Below, one piece after another: positions 46,100 to 57,448 of a stretch of DNA of 64,000 nucleotides. Within the stretch, counting starts at the first letter, position 1, and every line of letters starts with the position of its first letter. The notes beneath the pieces are model-generated. The model worked only from the letters and a program-made list of their open reading frames with translations. It was not told the origin of the DNA and did no database searches. A program made the position numbers and the translations under genes. The stretch comes from Bradyrhizobium sp. SRL28. Its GTDB lineage: Bacteria > Pseudomonadota > Alphaproteobacteria > Rhizobiales > Xanthobacteraceae. The DNA lies in NCBI RefSeq assembly GCF_018596315.1, contig NZ_JAHEAG010000002.1:310001-374000 (forward strand), given 5' to 3'.

Positions 46100-46172
46100 C
46101 CGGTCGTTGCGACCGGAGCCGGATGCGGACGGCACCCGCCGTCCGCGAGCGACAACGGCTCGCCGAGAGCCG
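46100..46172 (+). other. Three consecutive GC-rich hairpins in the phaA-phaB gap
   Basis: CCGGTCG-TTG-CGACCGG (46100-46116), GCGGACGGC-ACCC-GCCGTCCGC (46125-46146) and CGGCTC-GCCGA-GAGCCG (46156-46172) follow each other within 73 bp. None has a T run. They could stabilise or process the mRNA, or be paired repeats between genes. Confidence 0.6.
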
Positions 46173-46211
46173 GCGAACACACAACGTACCGATCAGGAAC
46201 AGGAGGGGAAG

Positions 46212-46937
46212 ATGTCCAGAGTTGCGGTGGTGACCGGTGGAACGCGAGGCATTGGCGAGGCGATCTCGATCGCGCTCAAGGCGGCCGGCTACAAAGTGGC
46301 TGCAAGCTATGCCGGCAATGACGAAGCGGCCGCGAAGTTCAGGGGAGAGACCGGCATTAACGTCTACAAGTGGGACGTGTCGAGTTACGACGCCTGCGTT
46401 GCAGGTCTGAAGCAGGTCGAAGCCGATCTGGGCCCGGTGGACGTGTTGGTCAATAACGCCGGTATCACCAAGGACGGCATGTTCCACAAGATGACGCCGG
46501 ACCAATGGTATGGGGTCATTAACACCAATCTGAACTCGCTGTTCAACATGACGCGGCCGGTGTGGGAAGGAATGCGTGAGCGCAAGTTCGGCCGCGTGAT
46601 CTGCATCTCCTCCATCAATGGCCAGAAGGGCCAGATGGGCCAGGTCAACTACTCCGCCGCCAAGGCGGGCGACATCGGGTTCGTCAAGGCGCTGGCCCAG
46701 GAGGGAGCTCGCTCCGGCATCACCGTCAACACGATCTGTCCCGGCTATATCGCTACCGAGATGGTCAAGGCGATCAACCCGGAAGTCGTGGCCAAGAACA
46801 TTCTTCCCCTGATCCCGGTCGGCCGTCTGGGCGAACCGCACGAGATCGCACGCACGGTCGTGTTCCTGGCATCTGATGATGCCGGTTTCATCACGGGCTC
46901 GACGATATCCGCCAACGGCGGCCAGAGCATGGTCTGA
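46212..46937 (+). CDS. phaB: Acetoacetyl-CoA reductase (PhaB)
   Basis: 241 residues, SDR fold. TGGTRGIGEA cofactor site, NNAGITKDGMFHKMTPDQW (a PhaB-type stretch), catalytic Ser in ISSINGQKGQMGQVNYSAAKAG with YxxxK, and CPGYIATEMV. Reduces acetoacetyl-CoA with NADPH to (R)-3-hydroxybutyryl-CoA. AGGAGGGG precedes ATG 46212. Uses the NADPH that MaeB of the same cluster can supply. Confidence 0.95.
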   Translation: MSRVAVVTGGTRGIGEAISIALKAAGYKVAASYAGNDEAAAKFRGETGINVYKWDVSSYDACVAGLKQVEADLGPVDVLVNNAGITKDGMFHKMTPDQWYGVINTNLNSLFNMTRPVWEGMRERKFGRVICISSINGQKGQMGQVNYSAAKAGDIGFVKALAQEGARSGITVNTICPGYIATEMVKAINPEVVAKNILPLIPVGRLGEPHEIARTVVFLASDDAGFITGSTISANGGQSMV

Positions 46938-46946
46938 GCCGCCGCC

Positions 46947-47369
46947 ATGTCGATGCAGCCACGAGGGGATCTCACGACACGAACGCTCGCCCTGCCGGCG
47001 GATGCGAATCCGAGCGGCGATATCTTCGGTGGCTGGGTGCTTTCCCAGATGGACATCGCCGGAGGAATTCATGCCGGACAGCGTGCGCAGCGGCGTGTCG
47101 CAACGGTTGCGATCGAGGCGATGCATTTCATCAAACCGGTGCATGTCGGAGATGTCCTCTGCGTCTATGCCGCGGCCGAACGTGTCGGGCGTACGTCGGT
47201 GGCGATTCGCCTGGAGGCCTGGGCGCTGCGCAGTCGGTTGGGGGACCGGGTCAAGGTGACGGAGGGCATCTTTACGTTCGTCGCGCTCGACGGCGAGGGA
47301 CGTCCTGCGCCGATCGCGCCTGATCGACAAGAGGAAGCATCTCGACCGTCAACTCCGCTTCAAACCTGA
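46947..47369 (+). CDS. Acyl-CoA thioesterase (YciA-type hotdog)
   Basis: 140 residues, single hotdog domain. NPSGDIFGGWVLSQMDIAGGIHA holds the catalytic Asp and helix, and RVATVAIEAMHFIKPVHVGDVL the second strand set, both typical of YciA. It would hydrolyse acyl-CoA, perhaps relieving CoA shortage when acetyl-CoA or 3-hydroxybutyryl-CoA piles up. Nine bases from phaB, so in the same operon. A thioesterase within a PHB operon is unexpected, since it opposes polymer synthesis. Confidence 0.88.
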   Translation: MSMQPRGDLTTRTLALPADANPSGDIFGGWVLSQMDIAGGIHAGQRAQRRVATVAIEAMHFIKPVHVGDVLCVYAAAERVGRTSVAIRLEAWALRSRLGDRVKVTEGIFTFVALDGEGRPAPIAPDRQEEASRPSTPLQT

Positions 47370-47400
47370 CACTGCACCAACAACCGATGAAGGAGAGGAA

Positions 47401-47826
47401 ATGTCCGACAGCAAATCAAGATCAAACGAGGCCGACTGGGGCTTTACCGGGTTCGACTTCGCCAAGCTCATCGAGTCTTGCCAGATCAGCGGCGTCGACA
47501 TGATGGCCTTGATCAACACCGAGAAGAAGAACATCGATGCGCTCATCGAGGTTAATCGTTCGGCATATGACAGCTGGCGAAGCCTGATGGCTCAACAGAC
47601 CGAGGTTTTCCAGGAAACCATGAAGGCGATCGCCGCCGAGGCAAGCGTCGAATCTGTCGCGGGACGCCGCACTGAAATAGCCAGGCAGGGATTCGAGAAG
47701 GCCCTGGCCAACATGCGCCAGCTTGCCGAGACGGCGGCCGATTCCCAGAAGCAAACGATGGAAATATTGCACCGCCGCTTCGAGGACGGAATGGCGGCCA
47801 CGCGCAATCGCAGCGGAAGCGCGTGA
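47401..47826 (+). CDS. Phasin-family PHB granule protein
   Basis: 141 residues, mostly amphipathic helix. The segment MALINTEKKNIDALIEVNRSAYDSW followed by LMAQQTEVFQETM is typical of alphaproteobacterial phasins (phasin_2 family). It coats PHB granules and controls their size. GAAGGAGAGG precedes the ATG. Lies between the thioesterase and maeB, 31 and 77 bp away. No cysteine or membrane segment. Confidence 0.85.
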   Translation: MSDSKSRSNEADWGFTGFDFAKLIESCQISGVDMMALINTEKKNIDALIEVNRSAYDSWRSLMAQQTEVFQETMKAIAAEASVESVAGRRTEIARQGFEKALANMRQLAETAADSQKQTMEILHRRFEDGMAATRNRSGSA

Positions 47827-47903
47827 AGCCACTCACAGCTCAAGGCAGCAAGGGATCGGTCGCACCGGCCTTTCGCACGAAGAAATCAAGTCGAGGAAAC
47901 ACG

Positions 47904-50180
47904 ATGGATCAGGATCTGAGGGAAGCCGCACTCGAATATCATCGCCTGCCGACGCCGGGGAAGATTTCCGTCGTGCCGACGACATCAATGGCAACGCAGC
48001 GCGATCTGGCGCTGGCGTATTCGCCCGGCGTGGCGGAGCCCTGCCTGGTCATCGCCAAGGACCCCCTGCAGGCCGATGAACTGACGGCGCGCAGCAACCT
48101 CGTGGCCGTCGTCACCAACGGCACCGCGGTGCTCGGTCTCGGCAATATCGGCCCGCTGGCAGGCAAACCGGTCATGGAGGGCAAGGCGTGCCTGTTCAAG
48201 AAGTTCGCTGGAATCGACGTATTCGATATCGAACTCGCCGAGGAGGATCCTGACGCGCTGGTCGAAACGATCGCCAGGATGGAGCCGACCTTCGGCGGCA
48301 TCAACCTGGAGGACATCAAGGCGCCGGAATGCTTCTACATCGAACAGAAGCTGCGCGCCCGGATGAAGATTCCTGTCTTTCACGACGACCAGCACGGCAC
48401 CGCGATCATCGCGGCGGCGGCGATCCTCAACGGGCTGAAGCTGGTCAAGAAGGACATCGCGGACGTCAAGCTGGTTTGCTCCGGCGCCGGCGCCGCGGCG
48501 CTTGCATGCCTCGATCTCATCGTCAGTCTTGGATTGCGACACGATCGTATCATCGTGACCGACGCAAAAGGCGTTGTCTATGCGGGCCGCACCGAGGGCA
48601 TGGATGACAACAAGGCGCGCTATGCGGTGAAAACGGATGCGCGAAAGCTGGACGAGATCATTCAGGACGTGGATATCTTCCTCGGCTTGTCGGCCGGCAA
48701 TGTGCTGACATCAGACATGGTCAAGAAGATGGCGCGAGATCCCCTGATCTTCGCCATGGCCAACCCGATACCCGAAATCATGCCGGAGGATGCGCTGGCG
48801 GTCCGCCCCGACGCGATCATCGGGACGGGACGTTCCGACTACCCCAACCAGATCAACAATGTGCTGTGCTTTCCGTTCATCTTCAGAGGCGCGCTGGATT
48901 GCGGGGCGACCACGATCAATGAGGAGATGAAGCTCGCTACGGTCCGCGCGCTCGCGGATCTGGCGATGACGGAGGTGCCGGAGGTGGTCGCCGCCGCCTA
49001 TAAGGGGGAGGGGCTGCGCTTTGGCCGCGACTATCTCATTCCCAAGCCGTTCGACCCGCGGCTCATCGAAATGATCGCGCCCGCGGTGGCCAAGGCAGCC
49101 GCCGACACCGGCGTCGCCAGGCGTCCGATCGTCGATATGGAGGCCTATCGTCAGAAACTCGGCCGGTTTGTCTACCAGTCCGGCAACGCGATGCAGCCGG
49201 TCTTCTTGGTGGCGAAGGGAAGCGGCAAATCGCTGCTTCTGGCGGAGGGCGAGGATGAGCGCGTGCTGCGCGCAGCACAAGTCATTGCCGACGAAAGGAT
49301 TGCCAGGCCGCTGCTTCTCGGCCGGCCCTCGACGATCGAAGAGCGGATCAAGGCTTTCGGTCTCCGGCTCAAGCCAGGCAGCGATTGCGAGATCATCGAT
49401 CCACATGATGCGCAGGTCTATTCCAAGTGCGCGGAAGTGTACCATGCGCGCAGAAAGCGCGATGGCGTGTCGGCCGCGCTGGCCCTCTCGGAGACGCGAA
49501 GCGATGCGACGGTGCTGGCGTCGATCCTGCTCGAGAGGGGCATCGGCGATGCAATGCTGTGCGGGGTCATCGGAAGGACCGCCAATCACCTCACCGCCAT
49601 ACGCCACGTGATCGGGACCCGGGACGGTGTGCGCACGCTCGCCGTGATGCAGATGCTCATTCTCCCAAAGCATCAGCTGTTCATTTGCGACACGCATTGC
49701 AATCTCAATCCGACCGCCGAGCAGGTCGCCGATATCGCATTGCTGGCGGCCGCCGAGGTCAGGCGGTTTGGCATCACGCCGAGGGTGGCGCTGTTGTCGC
49801 ATTCGAGCTTCGGCAGCTCGGCGGTCCCGGAAGCGCACAAGATGCGTGAGGCGCGCGCGATCATTCGCGAGCGGTCGCCTGATCTGTCCGTGGAGGGCGA
49901 GATGCGCGGGGATGCCGCGCTGTCGCAGTCGGTGCTTGATCACGAGTTTCCCGACAGCGATTTCGAAGGGCCGGCGAATGTGCTGGTGATGCCGAATCTC
50001 GATGCCGCCAATATTTCCTACAATTTGTTGCGGATGGCCGCAGGGCAGGGGCTGACGGTGGGCGGCATTCTGCTCGGGGCGGCGAAGCCGGCCCACATTC
50101 TCACGCCGTCGTCCACCGTGCGGCGCATCGTCAACATGGCTGCCGTCGCGGCCGCTGACGCCGTTTCGGAGCGAGCTTGA
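47904..50180 (+). CDS. maeB: NADP-type malic enzyme with phosphotransacetylase-like domain (MaeB)
   Basis: 758 residues. The malic enzyme part (1-430) shows [35 protein letters not shown], the metal site [11 protein letters not shown] and [13 protein letters not shown]. The C-terminal third resembles phosphotransacetylase ([19 protein letters not shown]), as in all long MaeB proteins, where it binds acetyl-CoA as an allosteric site. Turns malate into pyruvate and NAD(P)H. GAGGAAACACG precedes ATG 47904. Links DctA uptake to PDH in this cluster. Confidence 0.94.
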   Translation: MDQDLREAALEYHRLPTPGKISVVPTTSMATQRDLALAYSPGVAEPCLVIAKDPLQADELTARSNLVAVVTNGTAVLGLGNIGPLAGKPVMEGKACLFKKFAGIDVFDIELAEEDPDALVETIARMEPTFGGINLEDIKAPECFYIEQKLRARMKIPVFHDDQHGTAIIAAAAILNGLKLVKKDIADVKLVCSGAGAAALACLDLIVSLGLRHDRIIVTDAKGVVYAGRTEGMDDNKARYAVKTDARKLDEIIQDVDIFLGLSAGNVLTSDMVKKMARDPLIFAMANPIPEIMPEDALAVRPDAIIGTGRSDYPNQINNVLCFPFIFRGALDCGATTINEEMKLATVRALADLAMTEVPEVVAAAYKGEGLRFGRDYLIPKPFDPRLIEMIAPAVAKAAADTGVARRPIVDMEAYRQKLGRFVYQSGNAMQPVFLVAKGSGKSLLLAEGEDERVLRAAQVIADERIARPLLLGRPSTIEERIKAFGLRLKPGSDCEIIDPHDAQVYSKCAEVYHARRKRDGVSAALALSETRSDATVLASILLERGIGDAMLCGVIGRTANHLTAIRHVIGTRDGVRTLAVMQMLILPKHQLFICDTHCNLNPTAEQVADIALLAAAEVRRFGITPRVALLSHSSFGSSAVPEAHKMREARAIIRERSPDLSVEGEMRGDAALSQSVLDHEFPDSDFEGPANVLVMPNLDAANISYNLLRMAAGQGLTVGGILLGAAKPAHILTPSSTVRRIVNMAAVAAADAVSERA

Positions 50181-50227
50181 TCGGGAAAGCGGTTGGACGA
50201 GCTGTGAACTGATCGGTCGAGGCCATC

Positions 50228-51550
50228 ATGAGTGAGCTACAGTTGGGAACATCCCGCATCGTGATCGTCGGAGGCGGAGCCGGTGGATTGGAGCTTGCGA
50301 CGCGCCTGGGCGACAAATACGGGCGCAAGGGAAAGCTCGACATTACGCTGATCGAGCGAAACCGCACGCATGTGTGGAAGCCGAAGCTCCACGAGATTGC
50401 CGCCGGGAGCATGGATATCGCCACCCACGAGGTCGACTATCTTGCGCAATCCTACTGGCATGGCTTTCGCTACCGGATCGGGGAGATGATCGGAATCGAT
50501 CGGGATCGCCGTCAGGTGCTGGTTGCGCCGTATTTCGACGCTGAGGGCCGCAAGGTCACGCCGAAGCGGACCTTTGACTATGACGCGCTCGTCGTCGCCG
50601 TCGGAAGCCAGAACAACGACTTTGGCACGCCTGGGGTTGTGGACCATGCGATCAAGCTCGAATCACAGTCGGACGCACGGCGGTTCCACGAAAGAATGGT
50701 CAATGCGTGTATCCGCGCGCATGCCCAGTCGGCGCCCCTGGGAGCGCACCAGTTGAAAGTCGCGATCATCGGGGCCGGTGCGACCGGCGTCGAACTTGCG
50801 GCCGAGCTCCACAGAACGACGCGCGAAGTGGTGGCGTATGGCCTCGATCAGGTCGATCCCCAGAAGGACATCAGGATTACGCTGATTGAAGCCGCCGAAC
50901 GGGTGCTTCCCGCCTTGCCCGAACGGGTTTCGAAAGAGACGGAGAAGTTGCTCGTCAAGCTGGGCGTCAATCTGCTGGTGGGCGCCAAGGTCTCCGAGGT
51001 CGGTGCCGACCGGGTAAACCTGACGGACGGTCGGACGATCCCCGCCGAACTGATCGTGTGGGCTGCGGGAGTCAAGGCACCCGATTTCCTGAAGGATATC
51101 GCTGGCCTCGAAACCAACCGCATCAATCAGCTCGTCGTGCGGCCGACACTGCAAACAACGCGCGACGACGGCATCTTTGCAATCGGCGACTGCGCGGCTT
51201 GCTCGTGGGGCGAGCGCGGCAATGTGCCGCCTCGCGCGCAGGCGGCTCACCAGCAGGCCTCTCATCTGTATTCACAGATTCCGCGCTATCTGCGAGGCGA
51301 GCCGCTCAAGGACTACCGGTATCGGGACTTCGGCTCGCTGGTGTCGCTCGGCGAATTCAGCACGGTCGGCTCGATGATGGGAGCGCTCGTGGGCGGTAAC
51401 CTCGTCTTCGCAGGCATCTTCGCCAGGATGATGTACCTGTCTCTCTACAAGATGCACGAACACGCGCTGCACGGCTCGGTGAAGGTTGCGCTCGACACGC
51501 TGGCCCGCCTGATCACCCGGCGCACCGAGCCGCATGTGAAGCTCCATTGA
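50228..51550 (+). CDS. ndh: Type II NADH dehydrogenase (NDH-2)
   Basis: 440 residues. Two Rossmann sites: IVIVGGGAGGLELATRLG at the N-terminus for FAD and VAIIGAGATGVELAAELH for NADH. IFAIGDCAAC closes the FAD domain, and the C-terminal amphipathic end (MMYLSLYKMHEHALHG) is the membrane anchor. Passes electrons from NADH to quinone without pumping protons. It is followed by cydAB, giving a short NADH to O2 path. 47 bp after maeB. Confidence 0.93.
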   Translation: MSELQLGTSRIVIVGGGAGGLELATRLGDKYGRKGKLDITLIERNRTHVWKPKLHEIAAGSMDIATHEVDYLAQSYWHGFRYRIGEMIGIDRDRRQVLVAPYFDAEGRKVTPKRTFDYDALVVAVGSQNNDFGTPGVVDHAIKLESQSDARRFHERMVNACIRAHAQSAPLGAHQLKVAIIGAGATGVELAAELHRTTREVVAYGLDQVDPQKDIRITLIEAAERVLPALPERVSKETEKLLVKLGVNLLVGAKVSEVGADRVNLTDGRTIPAELIVWAAGVKAPDFLKDIAGLETNRINQLVVRPTLQTTRDDGIFAIGDCAACSWGERGNVPPRAQAAHQQASHLYSQIPRYLRGEPLKDYRYRDFGSLVSLGEFSTVGSMMGALVGGNLVFAGIFARMMYLSLYKMHEHALHGSVKVALDTLARLITRRTEPHVKLH

Positions 51551-51638
51551 TATCGGGTCGCAAGCGGAGGGACGTCGTGTCGGCCGATGCAAGCTTGCTT
51601 GATGCGAAGACGCTGCGCCGAAGCTGGAGGGAATCCTG

Positions 51639-53026
<1,388 letters not shown>

Positions 53027-53030
<4 letters not shown>

Positions 53031-54031
53031 TTTCGATGTCCTTCGATGAACTCCTTCCGCTCATCTTCATCGGCTTGATGGGGGTATCGCTGCTCGTCTA
53101 CGTCGTGAGCGACGGATACGATCTCGGGGTCGGCATGCTCATGCATCGGGCGACGCCCGAGGAGCGGGACACCATGGTCGCGTCCATCGGTCCGTTCTGG
53201 GACGCCAATGAAACGTGGCTGGTCCTTGGCGTCGGCCTGCTTCTGGTAGCTTTCCCAAAGGCGCATGGGCTGGTCCTGTCGGAGTTGTATCTGCCGACCG
53301 CTCTCATGCTGGTCGGCCTGATACTGCGCGGCGCAGCCTTTGACTTCAGGGTCAAGGCCAAAACCAACCGGAAGGCGATGTGGGACCGCCTCTTCATCGC
53401 CGGATCGATGCTCGCCTCCGTGTGTCAGGGCTGGATGCTCGGTCGCTACATCAGCGGCTTCGGCGAGGGCTGGAACTATCCGATCTTTGCCGGCGCCATT
53501 GCGGTGGCGCTGCCGATGGCATACGCGCTGCTCGGCGCGACATGGCTGGTGATGAAGACCGACGGCCAGCTCCAGGACAAGGCGATCGAATGGAGCAAGA
53601 TCGCCTGGCCGCCCATGGTCGTAGGCTTGATACTGATTTCGATGGCGACGCCTTGGATCAGCGAGACGGTTCGCGATAGGTGGTTTTCCTTGCCGGCGAT
53701 GATTGCGGTGGCGTCGATCCCGATAACGGCGGGGATAGCGCTGCTGACGGTGCGCCTCCTGCTCGGCTCGCCCGCCGTGCGCGGCGCCCTGTGCTGGTTG
53801 CCGTTTGCCTTGCTTGTGCTCGTGTTCCTCCTGAGCTTCCTCGGCCTCAGCTACAGCATCTATCCCTTCGTGGTGATCGACAGGCTTACCGTCTGGCAAG
53901 CCGCCAGCAGCCCCGAGTCGCTCAAGATCATCCTGATCGGGGTGTGCGTCACGCTGCCTGTCATTATCGCCTATACCGGATTTTCCTATCGCGTATTCCG
54001 GGGCAAGACCATAGAGTTAGACTATGCATGA
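53027..54031 (+). CDS. cydB: Cytochrome bd-type quinol oxidase subunit II
   Basis: 334 residues, eight or more hydrophobic helices. Hallmark VVSDGYDLGVGML near residue 27 and FWDANETWLVLGVGLLLVAFPKAHGL are clear, as is RGAAFDFRVKAK. ATGA overlap with cydA. The stop overlaps the start of the following kinase gene by eight bases, tying respiration genes and regulators into one transcript. Confidence 0.94.
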
Positions 54032-55916
54032 GCGGTCGTCCGTCGTGGCCGGCGCTCCTCGGATTTGTCTGGTTCCCGAGATGACGGACCTTCCATCGCT
54101 GGTGAACATCAAGGGGCGACCCGAAATCAGTTCGGTGGCGTCGGGTTCCACGCGTTGGCTTGTGCGCGGAGCAATTGCAGTCGCGCTGGTCGTTGCCGCT
54201 TCGTGGCTAGGATATGCAGTGGCTTTCCAGCGCGGACTTGACCATTTGCGCGCTGCCGCCCAGCAGCGGCTGGCCGTGGAAGCAGCCCGGCTCGACGGTC
54301 ATCTTTCAAGATTTGAGTATCTGCCGTCTTTGCTCGAAACGTCCCCCAGCGTCTTCCAGCTGCTCGGGGCGCCCGGCGATTCCGCGTTGCGGCAAGCCGT
54401 CAGCCAGTACCTGAAATCGATCAATCTGCTGGCAGGAGCCGACAACCTCTATGTCCTCGGCGTCTCCGGCGAGACGCTGGCCGCGGCCGATTTCGACCAA
54501 CCGGGCACGCCGTTTGGCGAGAACCTTTCCTACCGCCCATATGTGAGCGAGGCTCTCTCGAAAGGCAGAGGGGCGTTCTTTGGAGTCGGCATCACCAGCG
54601 CGCGCGCCGGCTACTATCTCTCCTATGCGCTGAAGGAGGGCGGGGTGACGAAGGGTGTCGCCACTGTCAAGGTCAACCTGGGCTCGTTCGAGCGCGCGTG
54701 GCGCGACATTGACAGCGATATTCTTCTGCTCGACGAGCGCCGGGTCGCGATACTTTCCTCTCGCGACGAATGGCGCTTTCGTCCAATGGAGCCGCTGTCG
54801 CTTCAGATGCGCGATGAGATTTCGCGATCCAAGCCATACGGAAACCACGAGCTGACGCCGCTCGGATGGACCTTTGCCGCTCAGTCCACGGATGGCTCTG
54901 CACGCGTCACCGCAGAAAACCGCGCCTACACCCTCAGCGAACGGCCGATCAACCACGGTCTGTGGAAGCTGGTCCTTCTCGACGATGAGGCGCCAATACG
55001 GCAGACTGCGCTCATCATCGGTGCGATGTCGGGTCTCGCCTCCATCGTTGCGTTGCTGGCGGCTGGTCTGGTCGAGCAACGCAGGCGAGCGATCAAGCAG
55101 CGCCTGGCCAACCAGGCGGCGTTGCAGGCGGCGAACGACATGCTCGAGATCCGGGTGCAGGAGCGAACCGCTGAATTGCGGGCTGCGCAGGATGATTTGG
55201 TCCATGCCGGCAAGCTCGCCGCCCTCGGCCAGATGTCGGCCGGAATCGTGCATGAACTGAACCAGCCGCTGGCCGCCCTGCAGACTGCCGCAGACAATGC
55301 GGTTCTGCTCGTCGACCGCGGGTTGATCGGCGATGCCCGCGGAAATCTCACCCGGATCGGCGAGTTGGTACGTCGGCTCGGACGCTTGACCAGTCAACTG
55401 CGGGTCTTTGCATACAAGTCGAGCAGCCCGCTTGACGCGGTCGCTGTCGAGCATGCTATGGCCGAATCCCTCAAGATCCTCGCCGCGCGCGTCAAGGAGA
55501 CCGGAGTCGACCTCGTAACGGATATTGACGCGAATCTCTCCGTCGTTGCCGACCAGACGCGACTTGAGCAGCTGTTGTGCAATATCGTGGCGAATGCGCT
55601 GGACGCCGTGGAGGGCGCCGATCGGAAGTCGATCCTGATACGCGCGACCCGGGAAGAAGCGCAGACCGCCCGCTGCCGCATCGTCATCAGCAACAGCGGT
55701 CCTGCAATCGCGTCCGATGTTCTGCAGCGCATGTTCGAGCCTTTTGTGACGACCAAGCCTGCCGGCAAGGGGCTCGGTCTCGGCTTGATGCTCTCCAACC
55801 ACATCGCGCGCTCCTTTGGTGGCGAACTGCGCGCACGAAACTTGACGCCGAGCGGCGCCGAATTCGTCGTGATCCTTCCATTGGCTGGCACATCAGAGAC
55901 CTCGCATGGGCGATGA
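54024..55916 (+). CDS. dctB: DctB-like sensor histidine kinase
   Basis: 630 residues (or 611 from ATG 54081). One helix near 47-70, a long periplasmic double-PAS-like region (LYVLGVSGETLAAADF, GENLSYRPYVSEAL, GVGITSARAGYYLSYAL) as in DctB, a second helix (LIIGAMSGLASIVALLAAGLV), a coiled coil, H-box GIVHELNQPLAALQ with His410, and GKGLGLGLMLSNHIARSFGG. The ATP-binding part is complete. Overlaps dctD by eleven bases. Probably senses C4-dicarboxylates in the periplasm. Confidence 0.9.
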   Translation: MHERSSVVAGAPRICLVPEMTDLPSLVNIKGRPEISSVASGSTRWLVRGAIAVALVVAASWLGYAVAFQRGLDHLRAAAQQRLAVEAARLDGHLSRFEYLPSLLETSPSVFQLLGAPGDSALRQAVSQYLKSINLLAGADNLYVLGVSGETLAAADFDQPGTPFGENLSYRPYVSEALSKGRGAFFGVGITSARAGYYLSYALKEGGVTKGVATVKVNLGSFERAWRDIDSDILLLDERRVAILSSRDEWRFRPMEPLSLQMRDEISRSKPYGNHELTPLGWTFAAQSTDGSARVTAENRAYTLSERPINHGLWKLVLLDDEAPIRQTALIIGAMSGLASIVALLAAGLVEQRRRAIKQRLANQAALQAANDMLEIRVQERTAELRAAQDDLVHAGKLAALGQMSAGIVHELNQPLAALQTAADNAVLLVDRGLIGDARGNLTRIGELVRRLGRLTSQLRVFAYKSSSPLDAVAVEHAMAESLKILAARVKETGVDLVTDIDANLSVVADQTRLEQLLCNIVANALDAVEGADRKSILIRATREEAQTARCRIVISNSGPAIASDVLQRMFEPFVTTKPAGKGLGLGLMLSNHIARSFGGELRARNLTPSGAEFVVILPLAGTSETSHGR

Positions 55917-57282
55917 CCAATCGATCGGCGTGATCTACGTCGAGGACGACAACGATGTCCGGATCGGTGGCGTTCAGGCGCTCGAACTCGCCGGGTTTTC
56001 CGTCTCGGGGTTCGCCTCGGTCGAGACCGCTGCTGGGTCCGTATCCGCTGACATGCCATTCGTCGTGGTCTGCGACGTGCTCCTGCGCGGCAAGAGCGGC
56101 CTTGAGTGGCTGTCCGATCTGCGCCGGCTGGATCAGGATCTGCCGGTGATCCTGATCACCGGACATGGCGATATTTCCATGGCCGTGCAGGCGATGCGAA
56201 ATGGTGCCTACGACTTCATCGAGAAGCCATGTTCCTCGGAGCAGCTGATCTCGGTGGTGCGCAGGGCGGCCGAAAAGAGACGGCTGACCCTGGAAGTGCG
56301 CTCGTTGAGATCCGCTCTGGCGGACCGCCAGGGAATCGAGGCGAGCCTGCTGGGCCGGTCGCCGCAGATACTGGAAGTGCGCAGGCTCGTCTCCACATTG
56401 GCCGCGACCAATGTCGACGTCACGATCTATGGCGAAACCGGAACCGGCAAGGATGTGGTTGCGCGCTGTCTCCACAATCACAGCGGGCGACGCGGCGGCA
56501 ATTATGTCGCGGTAAACTGCGGCGGCCTCCCCGAATCGCTGGTCGAGAGCGAGTTGTTCGGCCATGAGGTGGGCGCATTTACCGGCGCCACCCGTCAGCG
56601 TATCGGAAAGATCGAATATGCGAATGGCGGAACGCTGTTCCTCGACGAAATCGAGAGCATGCCGCTGAGCGTGCAGGTGAAGTTGTTGAGGTCGCTGCAG
56701 GACCGGTCGATCGAGCGCGTCGGCTCGAACAAGCCGATTTCCGTCGATTGCCGTGTCATTGCGGCCAGCAAAACGAATTTGCTCGAGCTGAGCGAAAAAA
56801 AGGTGTTTCGCGCCGATCTCTATTATCGCCTCGGAGTCGCATTCATCGAACTGCCGCCACTTCGCGAGCGGCGCGAAGATATTCCCTTCCTGTTCGAGCA
56901 CTTCACGCTGGATGCTGCCAGACGGTTCGAGCGCGACGCGCCGCTGCTGGACGAGCAGACGCTGTCCGTCCTGCTGGCCTATTCGTGGCCGGGAAACGTA
57001 CGGGAGCTCCGTAACGTCGCCGATCGCTTCGTGCTCGGCGTGCTCGACGGCAAGGCCGTCAACAAGCCCGGGTTCGGCGCATCGGACGTGTCGCTGCCTC
57101 GACAGTTGGAGAACATCGAGCGGTCGATCATCGAGGACGCGCTGCGGCGCAAGCAGGGCGACGTTCAGGCGACTGCAATGCTTTTGGGCATCCCGAAGCA
57201 GACGCTGTACGACAAGATCAAACGCCTTTCAGTGAATGTCGACGAGATCAGGGAAGGGACAATCGTTCGCACCGGATCCTGA
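55906..57282 (+). CDS. dctD: DctD-like sigma54-dependent response regulator
   Basis: 458 residues. Receiver (Asp57 in VVVCDVLLRGKSG; Lys in FIEKP), then AAA+ domain with Walker A YGETGTGKDV, the sigma54-contacting loop HEVGAFTGATRQRIG, Walker B GTLFLDEIES, and a Fis-type helix-turn-helix (QATAMLLGIPKQTLYDKIKRL). Fully competent by motif. With the -24/-12 element before aceE, it may activate the whole run, including itself. Confidence 0.93.
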   Translation: MGDDQSIGVIYVEDDNDVRIGGVQALELAGFSVSGFASVETAAGSVSADMPFVVVCDVLLRGKSGLEWLSDLRRLDQDLPVILITGHGDISMAVQAMRNGAYDFIEKPCSSEQLISVVRRAAEKRRLTLEVRSLRSALADRQGIEASLLGRSPQILEVRRLVSTLAATNVDVTIYGETGTGKDVVARCLHNHSGRRGGNYVAVNCGGLPESLVESELFGHEVGAFTGATRQRIGKIEYANGGTLFLDEIESMPLSVQVKLLRSLQDRSIERVGSNKPISVDCRVIAASKTNLLELSEKKVFRADLYYRLGVAFIELPPLRERREDIPFLFEHFTLDAARRFERDAPLLDEQTLSVLLAYSWPGNVRELRNVADRFVLGVLDGKAVNKPGFGASDVSLPRQLENIERSIIEDALRRKQGDVQATAMLLGIPKQTLYDKIKRLSVNVDEIREGTIVRTGS

Positions 57283-57448
57283 CGATCAAGCGAACCCTTG
57301 CGACGCCCTTGCGCAGGCTTGCGGGCCGGCCTCCGGCAGCTGGACGGACGTGGCGAGCGCGATGGGCACGACAACGAAGGGCGCCGGACAGAAGCGGCCC
57401 AAAACCGGAAACAAACGAAGCATTCAATTTGCTGAGTGAGGGGAAACG

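Noticed and set aside
48711..50096. 461-residue minus-strand frame opposite maeB
   Set aside because: Shadow of the malic enzyme; the composition is that of a reversed coding strand.
54306..55802. 498-residue minus-strand frame opposite the DctB-like kinase
   Set aside because: Fully inside a recognised gene, no family pattern.
57236..57439. 67-residue frame between dctD and phaC
   Set aside because: Starts inside dctD, has no ribosome site and low-complexity Lys/Gly sequence; no support for a protein.
57283..57448. Sigma54 promoter directly upstream of phaC
   Set aside because: TGGGCACGACAACGAAG has a -24-like part, but no GC at the right distance.
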